Below, one piece after another: positions 32,331 to 41,786 of a stretch of 62,644 nt of DNA (its first letter is position 1; the number at the start of each line of letters is the position of its first letter). The stretch spans positions 1 through 62,644 of the forward strand of contig JAVBPG010000037.1 of the NCBI GenBank assembly GCA_031549685.1. Reading direction: 5' to 3'. The notes beneath the pieces were generated by a model that had not been told where the DNA came from, ran no database searches, and saw only the letters and a list, made by a program, of their open reading frames with translations. Made by a program: the position numbers and the translations under genes. This DNA is from JAITMY01 sp031549685. GTDB taxonomy: Bacteria > Bacteroidota > Bacteroidia > Bacteroidales > UBA932.

Positions 32331-33497
32331 TTAATCATTTTTTGTGAGCAGGCGCGAGCTGGTGTCGGGTGTGAGCCTCATCTCCTCAAAGTTCAGATTT
32401 TCGAGCAGCACCACGCCCGGGCGCTTGCCGCGCTCAAGCGTACCCAGCGCATGCTCCATGCTGAGCGCCTGCGCCCCGCCCAGCGTTGCCCAGCGCAGCA
32501 TCTCGTGGAGCGGAATGCCGGGAAAATCGTGCGCTAAGCACTTCAGCTCGTCCAGCATGCGGAGGTTGTGGTTGGACGACAGGCTGTCGGTGCCCAAGGC
32601 GATGCTTGCCCCCTTGGCGCGTAGCAGCTGCACGGGCGGCAGCGTATTTTCAATGTACAGGTTGGAGCGGGGGCACAGCACCCACGAAATATTTCGGTTG
32701 CGTTCCACAGCGTAATCGTAGTCCGCGGAGGAGGTGTGCGTGTTGTGCACCAGCAGCAGCTTCTCTACGCTGTACAGGTTTTCGAGCGTGTGATGAATGG
32801 AGGTTTTTCCCGGCGCGAAGGGTGGCGCCGCCTGCCCGTGGAACAGCTGGTACAGCGCTCCGCGGCCTTGCTCAAAAAACAGATTCTCGTCGGGGCATTC
32901 CTGGTTGTGAACGCTCATGTGCCTGCTGTGCTGGGCCAGCGCGCGCAGCATGCCGGCCGAGGTGGAGTAGGGCGCATGCGCCGTAAGCGAGGCGGGAATG
33001 TTTTTGCCCTTGGCCTCGTTGAGCAGCCGCATCGCATCGCGCAGCAGCTCCGCAGCGTTACCCCGCCACAGCTCCAGCACCTCGATAAATGTGTGGTAAA
33101 AAATCGGACTTTTGGCCTTGACCTCAAAGGAGGTATTTACGTTGGAGATGTCGCCTACGGCAACGGTTCCCGAGGCGTACATTTGAGCATCGGCAAGGGA
33201 AAGGGCTTGCAAAATTTCATCGTCGGGAAATTTGCTGCGCGTACCGACAACGCCCGAAATAAACTGCGCCAGGCCGGTGTGCTCGGCAATTTGTCCGCGC
33301 AGGTGCGACAGCTCGAGGTGGCAGTGCGCGTTGACAAATCCGGGAACAAGCACGCCGCTATAAAACTCCACACCCTCGGCTTCTTCCTGCATTTCGCCTA
33401 ACTCCACAATTTCGCCATCATCGCTCAGCGTAATCAAACCATTACGTATGGGCGGCGTGCTGATAGGGAAAACGTAGTGCGCTGCAATTTTTCTCAT
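32331..33497 (-). CDS. Amidohydrolase (MtaD/SsnA/TRZ-ATZ type)
   Basis: A 388-residue metal-dependent hydrolase. The metal site is seen in VPGFVNAHCHLELSHLRG (His-x-His), the SLTAHAPYSTS segment, LLVHNTHTS and ALGTDSLSSNHN with the catalytic Asp; VLCPRSNLYIENTLPP is a substrate-loop motif of nucleoside/adenine-type deaminases. The substrate is likely an amino-purine or a related ring compound, for instance methylthioadenosine, adenosylhomocysteine or aminodeoxyfutalosine, but I cannot choose. It overlaps the lipoprotein gene upstream by four bases (ATGA), so the two are translationally coupled. Confidence 0.82.
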   Translation of the reverse strand: MRKIAAHYVFPISTPPIRNGLITLSDDGEIVELGEMQEEAEGVEFYSGVLVPGFVNAHCHLELSHLRGQIAEHTGLAQFISGVVGTRSKFPDDEILQALSLADAQMYASGTVAVGDISNVNTSFEVKAKSPIFYHTFIEVLELWRGNAAELLRDAMRLLNEAKGKNIPASLTAHAPYSTSAGMLRALAQHSRHMSVHNQECPDENLFFEQGRGALYQLFHGQAAPPFAPGKTSIHHTLENLYSVEKLLLVHNTHTSSADYDYAVERNRNISWVLCPRSNLYIENTLPPVQLLRAKGASIALGTDSLSSNHNLRMLDELKCLAHDFPGIPLHEMLRWATLGGAQALSMEHALGTLERGKRPGVVLLENLNFEEMRLTPDTSSRLLTKND

Positions 33498-34360
33498 TGC
33501 TCGTGGCTCAACTTTAGCTCCTGCTTTTGGAGCTTTACCCTTGGGCTTCTGCTCGGCATGGTATTTACGGCAGCGTCGTCCGGCGACACGTACCGCAGCA
33601 TGATATTTTTAACCGTGGCGTAGCGCCGGGTGTGCGCCAGCGAGTCGTTATCGTGGTTGAGCAGGTAGCCGCGTATGTGCGTGGCCAGCGTGTCGCTCAC
33701 GGTAATGCTGAGGCTGTAGCTGCGCTCCTGCTCTTCGCGCAGCAGGCTTTGCTCCACCTGCGCAAAGGTGGTGTCCGTGCATATGGTTGTATCGCGCCTT
33801 ATTGAGTCGACCACTATGGAGTCGATGCGGCAGCGGTGCGCGTAGAGGTACATGCTCATGCGCGGGTTGCTTACCGAGTCGCCGGCCGCGAGCGCAACGT
33901 CGGCGCTCAGGATGTAGGTGCCCGCACCGCGCGAAGGGATGGAGAAGTCAAGGCGCGAGGTGTCGCCATCGTTGGGCAGCTGCCAACTCGTTTTTTCACT
34001 CCAGCAGTTCTGCCGCTCGTGTAGCGCCTTCACCTCCTTGGCGTACTGCTTCTGTAGCTTGCCTAAGCGCTTATTCACTTTATCGTACAGCTTGTCGGCG
34101 TCGCCTTTTGTTTTGCAGTGCTCTTGTATGCTGCTGTACAGCTGCTCCACGGTGTAGCCGTATTCGTCCAGAATGGGCAGATAAACGGCTGTTGAATCCC
34201 TCCTGCCCGGATTGCGCTGGGCAAGATTTTCTTCCAGCGCAGCATCAGCCAAATGCATTTCGGCCAAAATTTTGACCAAATTGCGCTTGGGAATGGTTTT
34301 CCTGCCGTTGCAGGCGGCTACCAAAGCTACGCAAAAAAGGATGGTAAAAAAACGACGCAT
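33494..34360 (-). CDS. DUF4296 lipoprotein
   Basis: A 288-residue envelope lipoprotein. MRRFFTILFCVALVAACNGR is a signal with lipobox VAAC (Cys17). Residues about 25-110 match the Bacteroidetes DUF4296 domain (LVKILAEMHLADAALE...PILDEYGYTVEQLYSSIQ, a helical region). The second half (about 115-260) looks like beta-rich sequence with repeated DSI/RRDTT words and no recognised domain. The gene is the first of a minus-strand run with the amidohydrolase and plsY. Function is unknown. Confidence 0.82.
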   Translation of the reverse strand: MRRFFTILFCVALVAACNGRKTIPKRNLVKILAEMHLADAALEENLAQRNPGRRDSTAVYLPILDEYGYTVEQLYSSIQEHCKTKGDADKLYDKVNKRLGKLQKQYAKEVKALHERQNCWSEKTSWQLPNDGDTSRLDFSIPSRGAGTYILSADVALAAGDSVSNPRMSMYLYAHRCRIDSIVVDSIRRDTTICTDTTFAQVEQSLLREEQERSYSLSITVSDTLATHIRGYLLNHDNDSLAHTRRYATVKNIMLRYVSPDDAAVNTMPSRSPRVKLQKQELKLSHEQ

Positions 34361-34410
34361 GGTGCTTTACAATCTATAAATATTAGGTTCAATATGTTGA
34401 AAATAAGTGC

Positions 34411-34560
34411 AGCTTGAGATTGCTTCGCTTCACTCGCAATGACGACTCAAGCCACATTATTGCGGGGAGCCCGCCAGACGACCGGATGGGCAGGGAGCAA
34501 CGAAAGAACCGAAGCGGAGTTCGGCGCAGCCAAGCTCAACCCCGAAAGAAGCAATTTAGA
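34411..34560. repeat. Degenerate family A repeat between folA and DUF4296 gene
   Basis: GAGATTGCTTCGCTTCACTC at 34414, CGCAATGACGACTC, CCCGCC...GGATGGGCAGGGAG and AAGAAGCAATTT at 34550 follow the order of the 270-373 and 55495-55601 elements but with many changes. Non-coding. Confidence 0.65.
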
Positions 34561-34568
34561 CAAGCTGC

Positions 34569-35066
34569 TCAGCATTGCCCGCGGCTGTAAGTTAAGAATG
34601 CGTAGTGCAACGCGCTTTTTTCGCAGGTGGCTACTTGGCTGCTTTCGGTTAGCTCCCACTCCTTGCCAATGGGCGGAAAAAAGGTGTCGGCATCGAACGA
34701 AGCGTACACGCGGGTAATGTACAGGCGGTGCGCAAGCGGCATGGCGGCGCGGTAAATGCTCTCGCCGCCGATGATGAAAATCTCATTCCCTTGTGCGGCC
34801 TGCAGCGCCTCCTGCAGCGACGGCACAAACGTTACCCCTTCGCTACGGAGCGCCTGCTGGCTTTTTGTAACTACAATATTCTGCCGGTTGGGCAGGGGCT
34901 TACCTATGGATTCAAAGGTCTTTCGCCCCATGATTACGGCGTGCCCCGTGGTCAGCTTTTTGAAGTACTTCAAGTCCTCGGGGATGTGCCACAGCAGCCG
35001 GTTGTCCTTACCGATGGCGCCGTTGTCGGCCACAGCGGCTATGATGGAAACTATTTTTCGGTTCAA
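34569..35066 (-). CDS. folA: Dihydrofolate reductase
   Basis: A 165-residue enzyme reducing dihydrofolate to tetrahydrofolate with NADPH. The Met20-loop region AVADNGAIGKDNRLLWHIPE, catalytic Asp31 in PEDLKYFK, GRKTFESIGKPLPNR and IIGGESIYRAAMP are all standard. It is not paired with thyA here. The downstream gene run begins 208 bases away, across a family A repeat. A terminator for the upstream glycogen gene lies just before its start at 35088-35121. Confidence 0.96.
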   Translation of the reverse strand: MNRKIVSIIAAVADNGAIGKDNRLLWHIPEDLKYFKKLTTGHAVIMGRKTFESIGKPLPNRQNIVVTKSQQALRSEGVTFVPSLQEALQAAQGNEIFIIGGESIYRAAMPLAHRLYITRVYASFDADTFFPPIGKEWELTESSQVATCEKSALHYAFLTYSRGQC

Positions 35067-35087
35067 GGTTTAACTATTCAAGGATTC

Positions 35088-35121
35088 AAAAAAAGCCGAA
35101 GCCTTTCGAAAAGACTTCGGC
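35088..35121 (-). terminator. Terminator after the GT3-GT35 gene
   Basis: GCCGAAG (35095-35101) pairs with CTTCGGC (35115-35121); on the minus strand TTTTTTTG follows. It is 27 bases beyond the stop of the gene at 35148 and before folA. Confidence 0.82.
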
Positions 35122-35147
35122 ACAAAAGTACGCTTTATTTTGCAATA

Positions 35148-38100
35148 TTAAATCCAGCGAACAAGGGCAAAATCCTGGCGGTGCGGCAGCGCGGGGTTCT
35201 TGGCGTACATGCGCACTCCGGTAAAGAAAACGCCGGGCTTTTCGGGCGTAATCTTCAACTCGTAGTGGGCCATGCAGCCTACGTGCGACACGCAGCTGAA
35301 CTCGTTGGTGCTTTTTACCTTCATCTTGCCGTTGGGTTCCTGCTCGGCAATGACCAGCTCTACGCCCACATCCTCGGGCTTGAGCGAGTTGATGTCGAGC
35401 TGCACATCCAGCGAGCACTCCATGCCCAGCATTACCTGCTCGTTGAGCATGTCCACCTGCCTTTGCGAAATAACTTCGATGCTGCTCCAGTGGCGGCTTA
35501 TGCGCTTTTTCCAGTCCGAAATTTCTTTGGCCTTGGCAAAATCGTTTTGCGAAAGCTCCTTGTAGCGCTGGCAGAGCTTGCCGTAGAAGCGGTCTTCGTA
35601 GTCGCACAGCATGCGGTTGGTGGTAAAGTTCGATGCTACCTTGGCAATGGTATTTTTAATTACCTGTATCCACTCCACGGGCATGTTTTTTTCGTTGCGC
35701 TGGTAAAACTTGGGCGCAATTTCGTTTTCGATAAGCCCGTAAATGGTTTCGGAGTCGAGCTCGTCCTGGAAGTCCTGGTTCTCGTACGAGCGCTCCATAG
35801 GCAGCGCCCATCCGGCGTCCTCCTTGTAACCTTCAACCCACCATCCGTCGAGCACCGAGAGGTTCATTACGCCGTTCATCACGGCTTTTTCGCCGCTGGT
35901 ACCCGAGGCCTCGAGCGGGCGGGTGGGCGTGTTCATCCACACGTCAACGCCGGCCACCATTTTGCGGGCCACGCGGATATCGTAGTTTTGCAGGAAAAGA
36001 ATTTTTCCGATAAACTGCGGGTACTTCGAAATCTCTACAATGCGCTTAATCAGGTCCTGTCCGGCCTTGTCGGCGGGGTGCGCCTTACCGGCAAAAAGGA
36101 ACTGCACGGGCATATCGGGGTTGTTGACAATGGCGTCGAGCCTGTCCAGGTTTTTGAACAGCAGGTGCGCGCGCTTGTAGGTGGCAAAGCGGCGGGCAAA
36201 GCCAATGGTCAGAATATCGTCGCGCAGGGTTTCCTTGATTTCCACCAGCTGGCGCGGCGTGTGGTACTTGAGTATGCGGCTGTCGTTGAGGCGCTGGCGA
36301 ATGTAGCGCATGAGCTTGCTGCGCAGCAGGGAGCGCAGCTCCCAAATTTTCTCATCGGGTACGTTGTATATGCCGTCAAAGCAGGTCTTGTCGTAGTGGT
36401 GCGAGCTGAACTCCTGACCAAAGGCGGCCATTTGCAGCTCCTTCCACTCGCCCGACGTCCACGTGTCGTAGTGCACGCCGTTGGTAACGTAGCCAATGTG
36501 CAGCTCCTCGGGTTGGTAGCCGGGCCACATGTCCTTCAGTATTTCGCGGCTTACCTCGCCGTGCAGCCAGCTTACCCCGTTTACCTCCTGCGAGCAGCTG
36601 CAGGCAAGGTTGCTCATGGAGAATTTTTCGCTGGGGTTGTTGGCGTTAATTTTACCCAGCTTCATCAAATCCTCCCAGGTGGTTTTGAGGCGGTGCGGGT
36701 AGTGCGAAATGTAGGTGCGCAGCAGGCCCTCGTCAAAGGCGTCGTGGCCTGCGGGCACCGGCGTGTGCGTGGTAAACAGCGATGAGGCGCGTACCACCTC
36801 CAGCGCCTCGGAGAAGGTAAGGTTTTTGCCGTGCACAAACTCGCGAATGCGCTCCAGCCCGATAAACGCGGCGTGGCCCTCGTTGCAGTGGTACACATCG
36901 GCGTTGATGTGCATAGCGCGCAGGGCGCGGATGCCACCCACGCCGAGCACCAACTCCTGCTTCAGGCGGTTCTCCCAGTTGCCGCCGTACAGCTGGTGGG
37001 TAATGCTCCTATCCTCGGGCAGGTTTTCCTCAAAGTCGGTGTCGAGCAGGTAGAGCTCGGTGCGGCCCACATCGGTGCGCCATACGCGGGCATACACGGC
37101 GCGGCCGGGCATGGCGATTTCCACGGTAACCCACTTGTTGTCCTTATCGCGAACGGGGGTTGCGGGGATTTTCATAAAATCCTGCTCGTCGTACTCGGCC
37201 ACCTGGTCGCCCGTAGCCGACAACTTTTGCGAGAAGTAGCCGTAGCGGTAAAGCAGGCCCACGCCTACCATTGGCGTACCCTTGTCGCTGGCCTCCTTGA
37301 GGTAGTCGCCGGCCAGAATGCCCAAGCCGCCCGAGTAAATTTTGAGCGAGGTGTGCAGGCCGTACTCCATGCTGAAGTAGGCAATTTTGTACTTCTTGGT
37401 CTCCTTGTGCTCGGGCAGGCGGTTTTTGCTGGGCGTGTTGCCCATGTGCCCGTCGAACAGGGGCGATTTTTGCGCCATGTACTCCTGAAAGCGCTTGTAT
37501 ACGCCGTCGAGGCGCGCCATAAAGTCTTTGTCGCTTTCCAGGCTCTGGTAGCGCTTGTAGGGTATTTTACCAAGGAATGCAATGGGGTTATAGTCGCTTT
37601 GCACCCACAGCATTTTATCTATGGATTTGAAGAGCTCCACCGCATCCTGGTTCCAGCTCCACCACAGGTTTTTCGACAGCTCGTCGAGCGAGGACAACTT
37701 TTCGGGAATGTTTTTGTGCACCATGATGCGGCTCCACTTGGGCTGGTTGGCCGCGTGCATTTTGTCCACCACCGTGAGCGGCTCCTCGCGCGTTTGGCTC
37801 ATTACCTCGTCAATGCGGCCGCCCACCTTGGTTAGGGCTACGTCAAAGGCTTTTTTGTAGTAGTAAGCCAGGTTGTCCCAAAGGGCAATGGACGAAACCT
37901 GCTTGGCATTTTCGCGCACGGCGTCAAAGTCCTTTTCCGAAAGGTTGCATAGCGCTATGGCCTTTTTTACCATGGCATCCACCACCTGCGCATCGTTGCT
38001 GTCGGTGCGCTCAATAACCTCAATGCCGGGGTGCCCCGACTGGTAGTGCGTGTTGACCCAAAGGCCGAATCCGGCCAGCGAGGTGGTAATGGTGGGCACC

Positions 38101-39458
38101 TTGAACGCCACGCTCTCCATGGGCGTGTAGCCCCACGGCTCGTAGTACGAGGGGAACATGGAGAAGTCCATGCCGATGAGCAGGTCGTAGTATTTTTTGT
38201 TGAATACGCCGTCGTTGCCGTTGAGGTACGAGGGGCAGAAGAACAGCTTTACCTTGTCATTTTCGCCGTTGTTGAGGCCCAGGCGGCGCGCCATCCTCAG
38301 CGAGGGGTCGTACTGCGGGTCAACCAGGCCGTGCGTGGTGTACGTTTCGTTCAGCGGCTGCATGGCCTCCTTGTTGGTCAGGTTGTACAGCACATCCTTG
38401 CGGGGGCCGTGGTGGCCTGCGGGAACGAGGATGAAGGCAAAGACGGGGCGCTTGAGGTTGGCGTCCTTGTTGAGCTTGGCCATTGACTCAATGAACACGT
38501 CAACGCCCTTATTCTTGAACTCGTAGCGGCCGCCGATGCCCACCAGCATGGTGTCGGGGGCGGCTTTTTTGCAGAGCAGCGCCTCGGCCACCTCGAGTAG
38601 CTTGGCGCGACCCTCCTGGCGCGTGTCTTCAAAATCCTCTTCGCCCGGAACAAAGCTGGTTTCAAATCCGTTGGGGGTTACCAAGTCCACCTCTTTATCC
38701 AGAAAGTATTTACACTCCCTGGCGGTAATATCGCTCACGGTGGTAAACACGTCGGCGTTCTGCGCCGAGCACTTCTCGAGCGACTGCTTGGCCATTACGT
38801 TAAACTCGCGCGCCTTGATGTCGGCGTTGTAGGTTTGAATGTTATCGTACAGCGGCTGCCCGTTGCCGGCAATGCAGCGCCCCATCACGGTGGCGTGCGT
38901 GGTAAACATGGTGCCCACCTGCGGCACGTTGCTCTTGAGGTACAGCAGGCCGCTGCCGGTCATCCACTCGTGGAAGATGGCCACCACCTTTTCGCGCGGC
39001 GAGAGGTGGAAGCGGATGTAGCTTTCAATGACCTTTCCGGTGGCGTAGCCGAAGAGCGTCGGCTCCACGTAGTCCCACTGCCCCGAAATGGAGTCGAGCT
39101 TGTAGGTTTCCCAAAACTCCGAAAATATTTTATCCTTTTGGGGGATGAACGAGGTGTAATCGACCAGGATGGCAATGGGCGAGCCCGCAATGTCCCAGCG
39201 GCCGACGCGTATGCGCAGGCCCTCCTCCTGTACCTTGAGGCGCCAGGCCTTGAGCAGCTGCAGGTCCTCAATGAACTCGCTGCTGCGGCTCGACGACTCG
39301 TGCAGCACGTCGGGGCCTATGGTAATGTGGTTTTTGATGTCGCGCGCCATGCTGAGCGCCTTGGTCGAAACCACTGTGTGAATGCCGCCTACCTTGTTGC
39401 AAACCTCCCAGCTGACCTCAAACAGATAGTCGGGGTTTTGTAAATTTTCTCCTTTCAT
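35148..39458 (-). CDS. Fused glycogen synthase (GT3) / alpha-glucan phosphorylase (GT35)
   Basis: A 1436-residue cytoplasmic protein with two enzymes in one chain. Residues about 1-560 are a GT3, eukaryote-type glycogen synthase: SWEVCNKVGGIHTVVSTKA, FTTHATVMGRCIAG and EPWGYTPMESVAFKVPTITT with the catalytic Glu pair. Residues about 590-670 are a DUF3417-like link (LSSLDELSKNLWWSWNQDAV). Residues about 680-1320 are an alpha-glucan phosphorylase with YGLHTSLKIYSGGLGILAGD and the PLP site EASGTSGEKAVMNGVMNLSV. The last 100 residues are a beta-rich tail. Bacteroides encode proteins of the same length and order. Synthesis and breakdown of glycogen would thus be held in one polypeptide. Confidence 0.93.
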   Translation of the reverse strand: MKGENLQNPDYLFEVSWEVCNKVGGIHTVVSTKALSMARDIKNHITIGPDVLHESSSRSSEFIEDLQLLKAWRLKVQEEGLRIRVGRWDIAGSPIAILVDYTSFIPQKDKIFSEFWETYKLDSISGQWDYVEPTLFGYATGKVIESYIRFHLSPREKVVAIFHEWMTGSGLLYLKSNVPQVGTMFTTHATVMGRCIAGNGQPLYDNIQTYNADIKAREFNVMAKQSLEKCSAQNADVFTTVSDITARECKYFLDKEVDLVTPNGFETSFVPGEEDFEDTRQEGRAKLLEVAEALLCKKAAPDTMLVGIGGRYEFKNKGVDVFIESMAKLNKDANLKRPVFAFILVPAGHHGPRKDVLYNLTNKEAMQPLNETYTTHGLVDPQYDPSLRMARRLGLNNGENDKVKLFFCPSYLNGNDGVFNKKYYDLLIGMDFSMFPSYYEPWGYTPMESVAFKVPTITTSLAGFGLWVNTHYQSGHPGIEVIERTDSNDAQVVDAMVKKAIALCNLSEKDFDAVRENAKQVSSIALWDNLAYYYKKAFDVALTKVGGRIDEVMSQTREEPLTVVDKMHAANQPKWSRIMVHKNIPEKLSSLDELSKNLWWSWNQDAVELFKSIDKMLWVQSDYNPIAFLGKIPYKRYQSLESDKDFMARLDGVYKRFQEYMAQKSPLFDGHMGNTPSKNRLPEHKETKKYKIAYFSMEYGLHTSLKIYSGGLGILAGDYLKEASDKGTPMVGVGLLYRYGYFSQKLSATGDQVAEYDEQDFMKIPATPVRDKDNKWVTVEIAMPGRAVYARVWRTDVGRTELYLLDTDFEENLPEDRSITHQLYGGNWENRLKQELVLGVGGIRALRAMHINADVYHCNEGHAAFIGLERIREFVHGKNLTFSEALEVVRASSLFTTHTPVPAGHDAFDEGLLRTYISHYPHRLKTTWEDLMKLGKINANNPSEKFSMSNLACSCSQEVNGVSWLHGEVSREILKDMWPGYQPEELHIGYVTNGVHYDTWTSGEWKELQMAAFGQEFSSHHYDKTCFDGIYNVPDEKIWELRSLLRSKLMRYIRQRLNDSRILKYHTPRQLVEIKETLRDDILTIGFARRFATYKRAHLLFKNLDRLDAIVNNPDMPVQFLFAGKAHPADKAGQDLIKRIVEISKYPQFIGKILFLQNYDIRVARKMVAGVDVWMNTPTRPLEASGTSGEKAVMNGVMNLSVLDGWWVEGYKEDAGWALPMERSYENQDFQDELDSETIYGLIENEIAPKFYQRNEKNMPVEWIQVIKNTIAKVASNFTTNRMLCDYEDRFYGKLCQRYKELSQNDFAKAKEISDWKKRISRHWSSIEVISQRQVDMLNEQVMLGMECSLDVQLDINSLKPEDVGVELVIAEQEPNGKMKVKSTNEFSCVSHVGCMAHYELKITPEKPGVFFTGVRMYAKNPALPHRQDFALVRWI

Positions 39459-39495
39459 ATTTTTTATGTTTTGTTATTTTTTTTCAAAATGAGTT

Positions 39496-39503
39496 CAAAG
39501 GTA
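39496..39503 (-). promoter_or_regulatory. -7 box for the GT3-GT35 gene
   Basis: TACCTTTG read on the minus strand, 37 bases before the ATG at 39458; fits TAnnTTTG. No clear -33 element. Confidence 0.55.
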
Positions 39504-39534
39504 CTCAAAAAAGGGGATAAGCCTGCTCATTGTT

Positions 39535-39567
39535 AATAAAAAAGCCCCCGCAAACGCTTGCGGGAGC
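39535..39567 (-). terminator. Terminator after the metallopeptidase gene
   Basis: CCCGCAA (39546-39552) pairs with TTGCGGG (39557-39563), with flanking GC pairs, and TTTTTTATT follows on the minus strand. It lies about 50 bases beyond the stop at 39620 and ahead of the GT3-GT35 promoter. Confidence 0.85.
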
Positions 39568-39619
39568 CATTATTTTATACTTTACTAAAATTATTAACAA
39601 TAACGCTTCTAATCGGCCG

Positions 39620-41662
39620 CTATTTTAACTTTGATACCGCCGCCTCGGCTGCTTTTATGGTGGGTTCCACGCTTAGCTCGCTGCCGGTGGCTTCCTTCAT
39701 CCACTGCTGGGGCGTGAGCCTGCCCAGGCTGAAGATGCGCTGAACCTCCGAGGCAAAGTTTTTGCCCTGCAGGTACTCCTCGAGCTGCAGCTCTATCAGG
39801 TGTCCCATGGGGTAGTTCGACAGGTACAGCGGCGCGTTAATCATGTGAGAGTAGATGGCCAGAATGGGCGAATCTTTTTCGCCCAAAACCGGCTCGTAGT
39901 AGCTGTTCCAAATTTCGCGGGCTATGCGGATGATATTCTCCTTGAGCTGCGCCGGGGTGGCGTTGGGGTTGGCGTACAGCCACTCCCAGGCCGCCATGTC
40001 CACCAGCGATACGCCCATAATTTCGTAGCAGTTCCAAAAAATGTCGAGCGCCGTCAGGTCGTTCTTCAGGGGGTCGCTTTGGCTCATGCCCAGCACCTCC
40101 AGGTCGCGCTTCTGAAAGATAAAGGCCAGCGCCTCGGTAAAGGCGGTGTTGGGCACTCCGCTCAGCAGGTAGTAGTCCATGTCGTACAGGCTGATGGTTT
40201 GCTCCACGTTGTGCCCCAGCTCGTGCATGGCAATGTTGTAGCCTTTGTAGTCCATGCCGTTGGCCGGAACGCGGGTGCGCAGGTGGGCCTTGTCGCCCTT
40301 CATCATGGCGCCCCAGGCGTGCCCCGAGCCGCGCGCTGCATCCACCACAATGTGGCTGCAAATGCGCTGCGCATCGGCGGGCGTAAAGCCTAAGCGGCGC
40401 AGTATATCGGGCAGGCCGCGCTCCAGGGCGCCGGCGTTGGCGTACAGCCGGCTTACCTTTGTGGTCAGCACGCTGTTGTCAATGCTGCTGCGCTGCTTAA
40501 AGCCGTCGTACCAAATGTCGAAGGGCATGAGCCGGCGCCCCAGGCGCTGCTCTATCAGGGTCGCCACCTCCTTTACCTGCGGCGACGAAACCAGCTGGAT
40601 GAACATGTTCCTTACCTCTTCCTTGCTGAACTCCATGCTGCCGTCGAACGAGCGGCTGATGTAGGTGGGGTACTGTGGTGTGTAGGGGTCAACCGCCTTG
40701 CAGGCCTTAAAGTTGTTGATGAAAATCTGGTAGCGGGTGTCGGGCTCGGGTGTGGCGGCAAGCTCCTTCCCATCCTCAAAAACCTTGTTGCTAACGGGGT
40801 TCCAGGTGTACCTGTCGCTGTTGATAACCACCTGCGGAATTTGCTGCGTAACGATGCGCTTCATGGCAGCGTAAATCATTTCCTGGCGCTCAAAGTCGCG
40901 CATGTTGCCGGCGTAGCGCGCCTTGATTTCATCGCGCAGATCCCAATGCGAAATGAGCTTGCGGCTGCTGGTAAAGAGCTGCTCGTTGGCCTCGTTGCGC
41001 AGGCAGCTGGCTATGATGTTGTACTCCGAAATGTAGGCCTCGGAGGCGGTGTTGGCGTTCGAGAGCTGCTGCTGCACCTCGGCCGGAATGCGCGAGGTAA
41101 ACAGGTCGCCCAGGCGGGCGTAGCCCCACTGCAGGCGGCTCCACTGCTGCGCCAGCTGCTGCTTTTCGGCTAAGCTGTACGCGGGAAAGTTGATGATGGT
41201 GCTGAAGGCTATTTTGCTGGCGAACATATCGTCGTTGAAGTGGGCGCGCACATCGTAGCTGCCCATGTCAAGGTCGATTTTTTGCAGCTCGCCCACATCC
41301 TCGTTGAGCCGCTTTTTGAGGCCCCTGTCAATGCTGTTGAAGTGCCCGAACAGGGTTTCCAACTTCTCCGAAAGGTTGATGAATAGGGCTTCGCGCGCGC
41401 TTGCATCGTTCACGTAATTTTCGGCGCAAAAAGCCACAAAGGTTTTTTCGTCGCCGTCTTTCTCGCTCCACAGCCCCGCAGCCTGGGCAATGCCTTTTTC
41501 GGAGCGTGCGGCATCAACATCGGCGTAGCGCGCCTTGAGCGAGTCAAGCGCAAGCTGCACCACCTTGGGATTTTTTTGTATCATGGTTTCGTTGTTTTTT
41601 GAGTTTGTGCAGGCCGCAAACGCAATGGCGGCGGCACAGGCAAGGGCGCAAGTCAGCTTCAT
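39620..41662 (-). CDS. Putative zinc metallopeptidase lipoprotein (HELGH)
   Basis: A 680-residue envelope protein. The signal MKLTCALACAAAIAFAACTN ends in a lipobox (Cys18). The zinc motif HELGHNVEQ is followed after some 25 residues by NTAFTEALAF, giving two His plus a likely Glu ligand, as in gluzincin peptidases such as families M2, M3 and M49. The HELGH spacing is the plain HExxH, not the HExxxH of dipeptidyl peptidase III. I cannot place it in a named family. It probably acts on peptides at the cell surface or in the periplasm. It stands between two glycogen loci but has its own terminator, and a MITE-like repeat lies just upstream of its start. Confidence 0.75.
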   Translation of the reverse strand: MKLTCALACAAAIAFAACTNSKNNETMIQKNPKVVQLALDSLKARYADVDAARSEKGIAQAAGLWSEKDGDEKTFVAFCAENYVNDASAREALFINLSEKLETLFGHFNSIDRGLKKRLNEDVGELQKIDLDMGSYDVRAHFNDDMFASKIAFSTIINFPAYSLAEKQQLAQQWSRLQWGYARLGDLFTSRIPAEVQQQLSNANTASEAYISEYNIIASCLRNEANEQLFTSSRKLISHWDLRDEIKARYAGNMRDFERQEMIYAAMKRIVTQQIPQVVINSDRYTWNPVSNKVFEDGKELAATPEPDTRYQIFINNFKACKAVDPYTPQYPTYISRSFDGSMEFSKEEVRNMFIQLVSSPQVKEVATLIEQRLGRRLMPFDIWYDGFKQRSSIDNSVLTTKVSRLYANAGALERGLPDILRRLGFTPADAQRICSHIVVDAARGSGHAWGAMMKGDKAHLRTRVPANGMDYKGYNIAMHELGHNVEQTISLYDMDYYLLSGVPNTAFTEALAFIFQKRDLEVLGMSQSDPLKNDLTALDIFWNCYEIMGVSLVDMAAWEWLYANPNATPAQLKENIIRIAREIWNSYYEPVLGEKDSPILAIYSHMINAPLYLSNYPMGHLIELQLEEYLQGKNFASEVQRIFSLGRLTPQQWMKEATGSELSVEPTIKAAEAAVSKLK

Positions 41663-41683
41663 GGTATAACTTTTTAGAAGTGG

Positions 41684-41775
41684 TTTGAGGAGGCAGCTAC
41701 ACTGCTGTATCCGGCGTTAAATATAGTGATTATCCGTCATCATAGCGCTAAATAACGCAAAGTGGCCTCCTCAAA
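41684..41775. repeat. 92-bp inverted-repeat element upstream of the metallopeptidase gene
   Basis: TTTGAGGAGGC (41684-41694) and GCCTCCTCAAA (41765-41775) are perfect 11-bp inverted ends. Inside, GCGTTA and TAACGC, plus partly matching arms, allow a long imperfect cruciform. It has no coding capacity. It lies 22 bases upstream of the peptidase ATG (minus strand), so it is in its leader or promoter. Confidence 0.7.
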
Positions 41776-41786
41776 TGTATAAAAAA

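Noticed and set aside
33494..34360. A frameshift or pseudogene at the DUF4296/amidohydrolase border
   Set aside because: The four-base ATGA overlap is a normal coupled arrangement and both proteins are full length.
34728..36785. A 685-codon plus-strand frame opposite the GT3-GT35 gene
   Set aside because: It lies antisense to a well-conserved gene and reflects GC-biased third positions. Its translation shows no domain.
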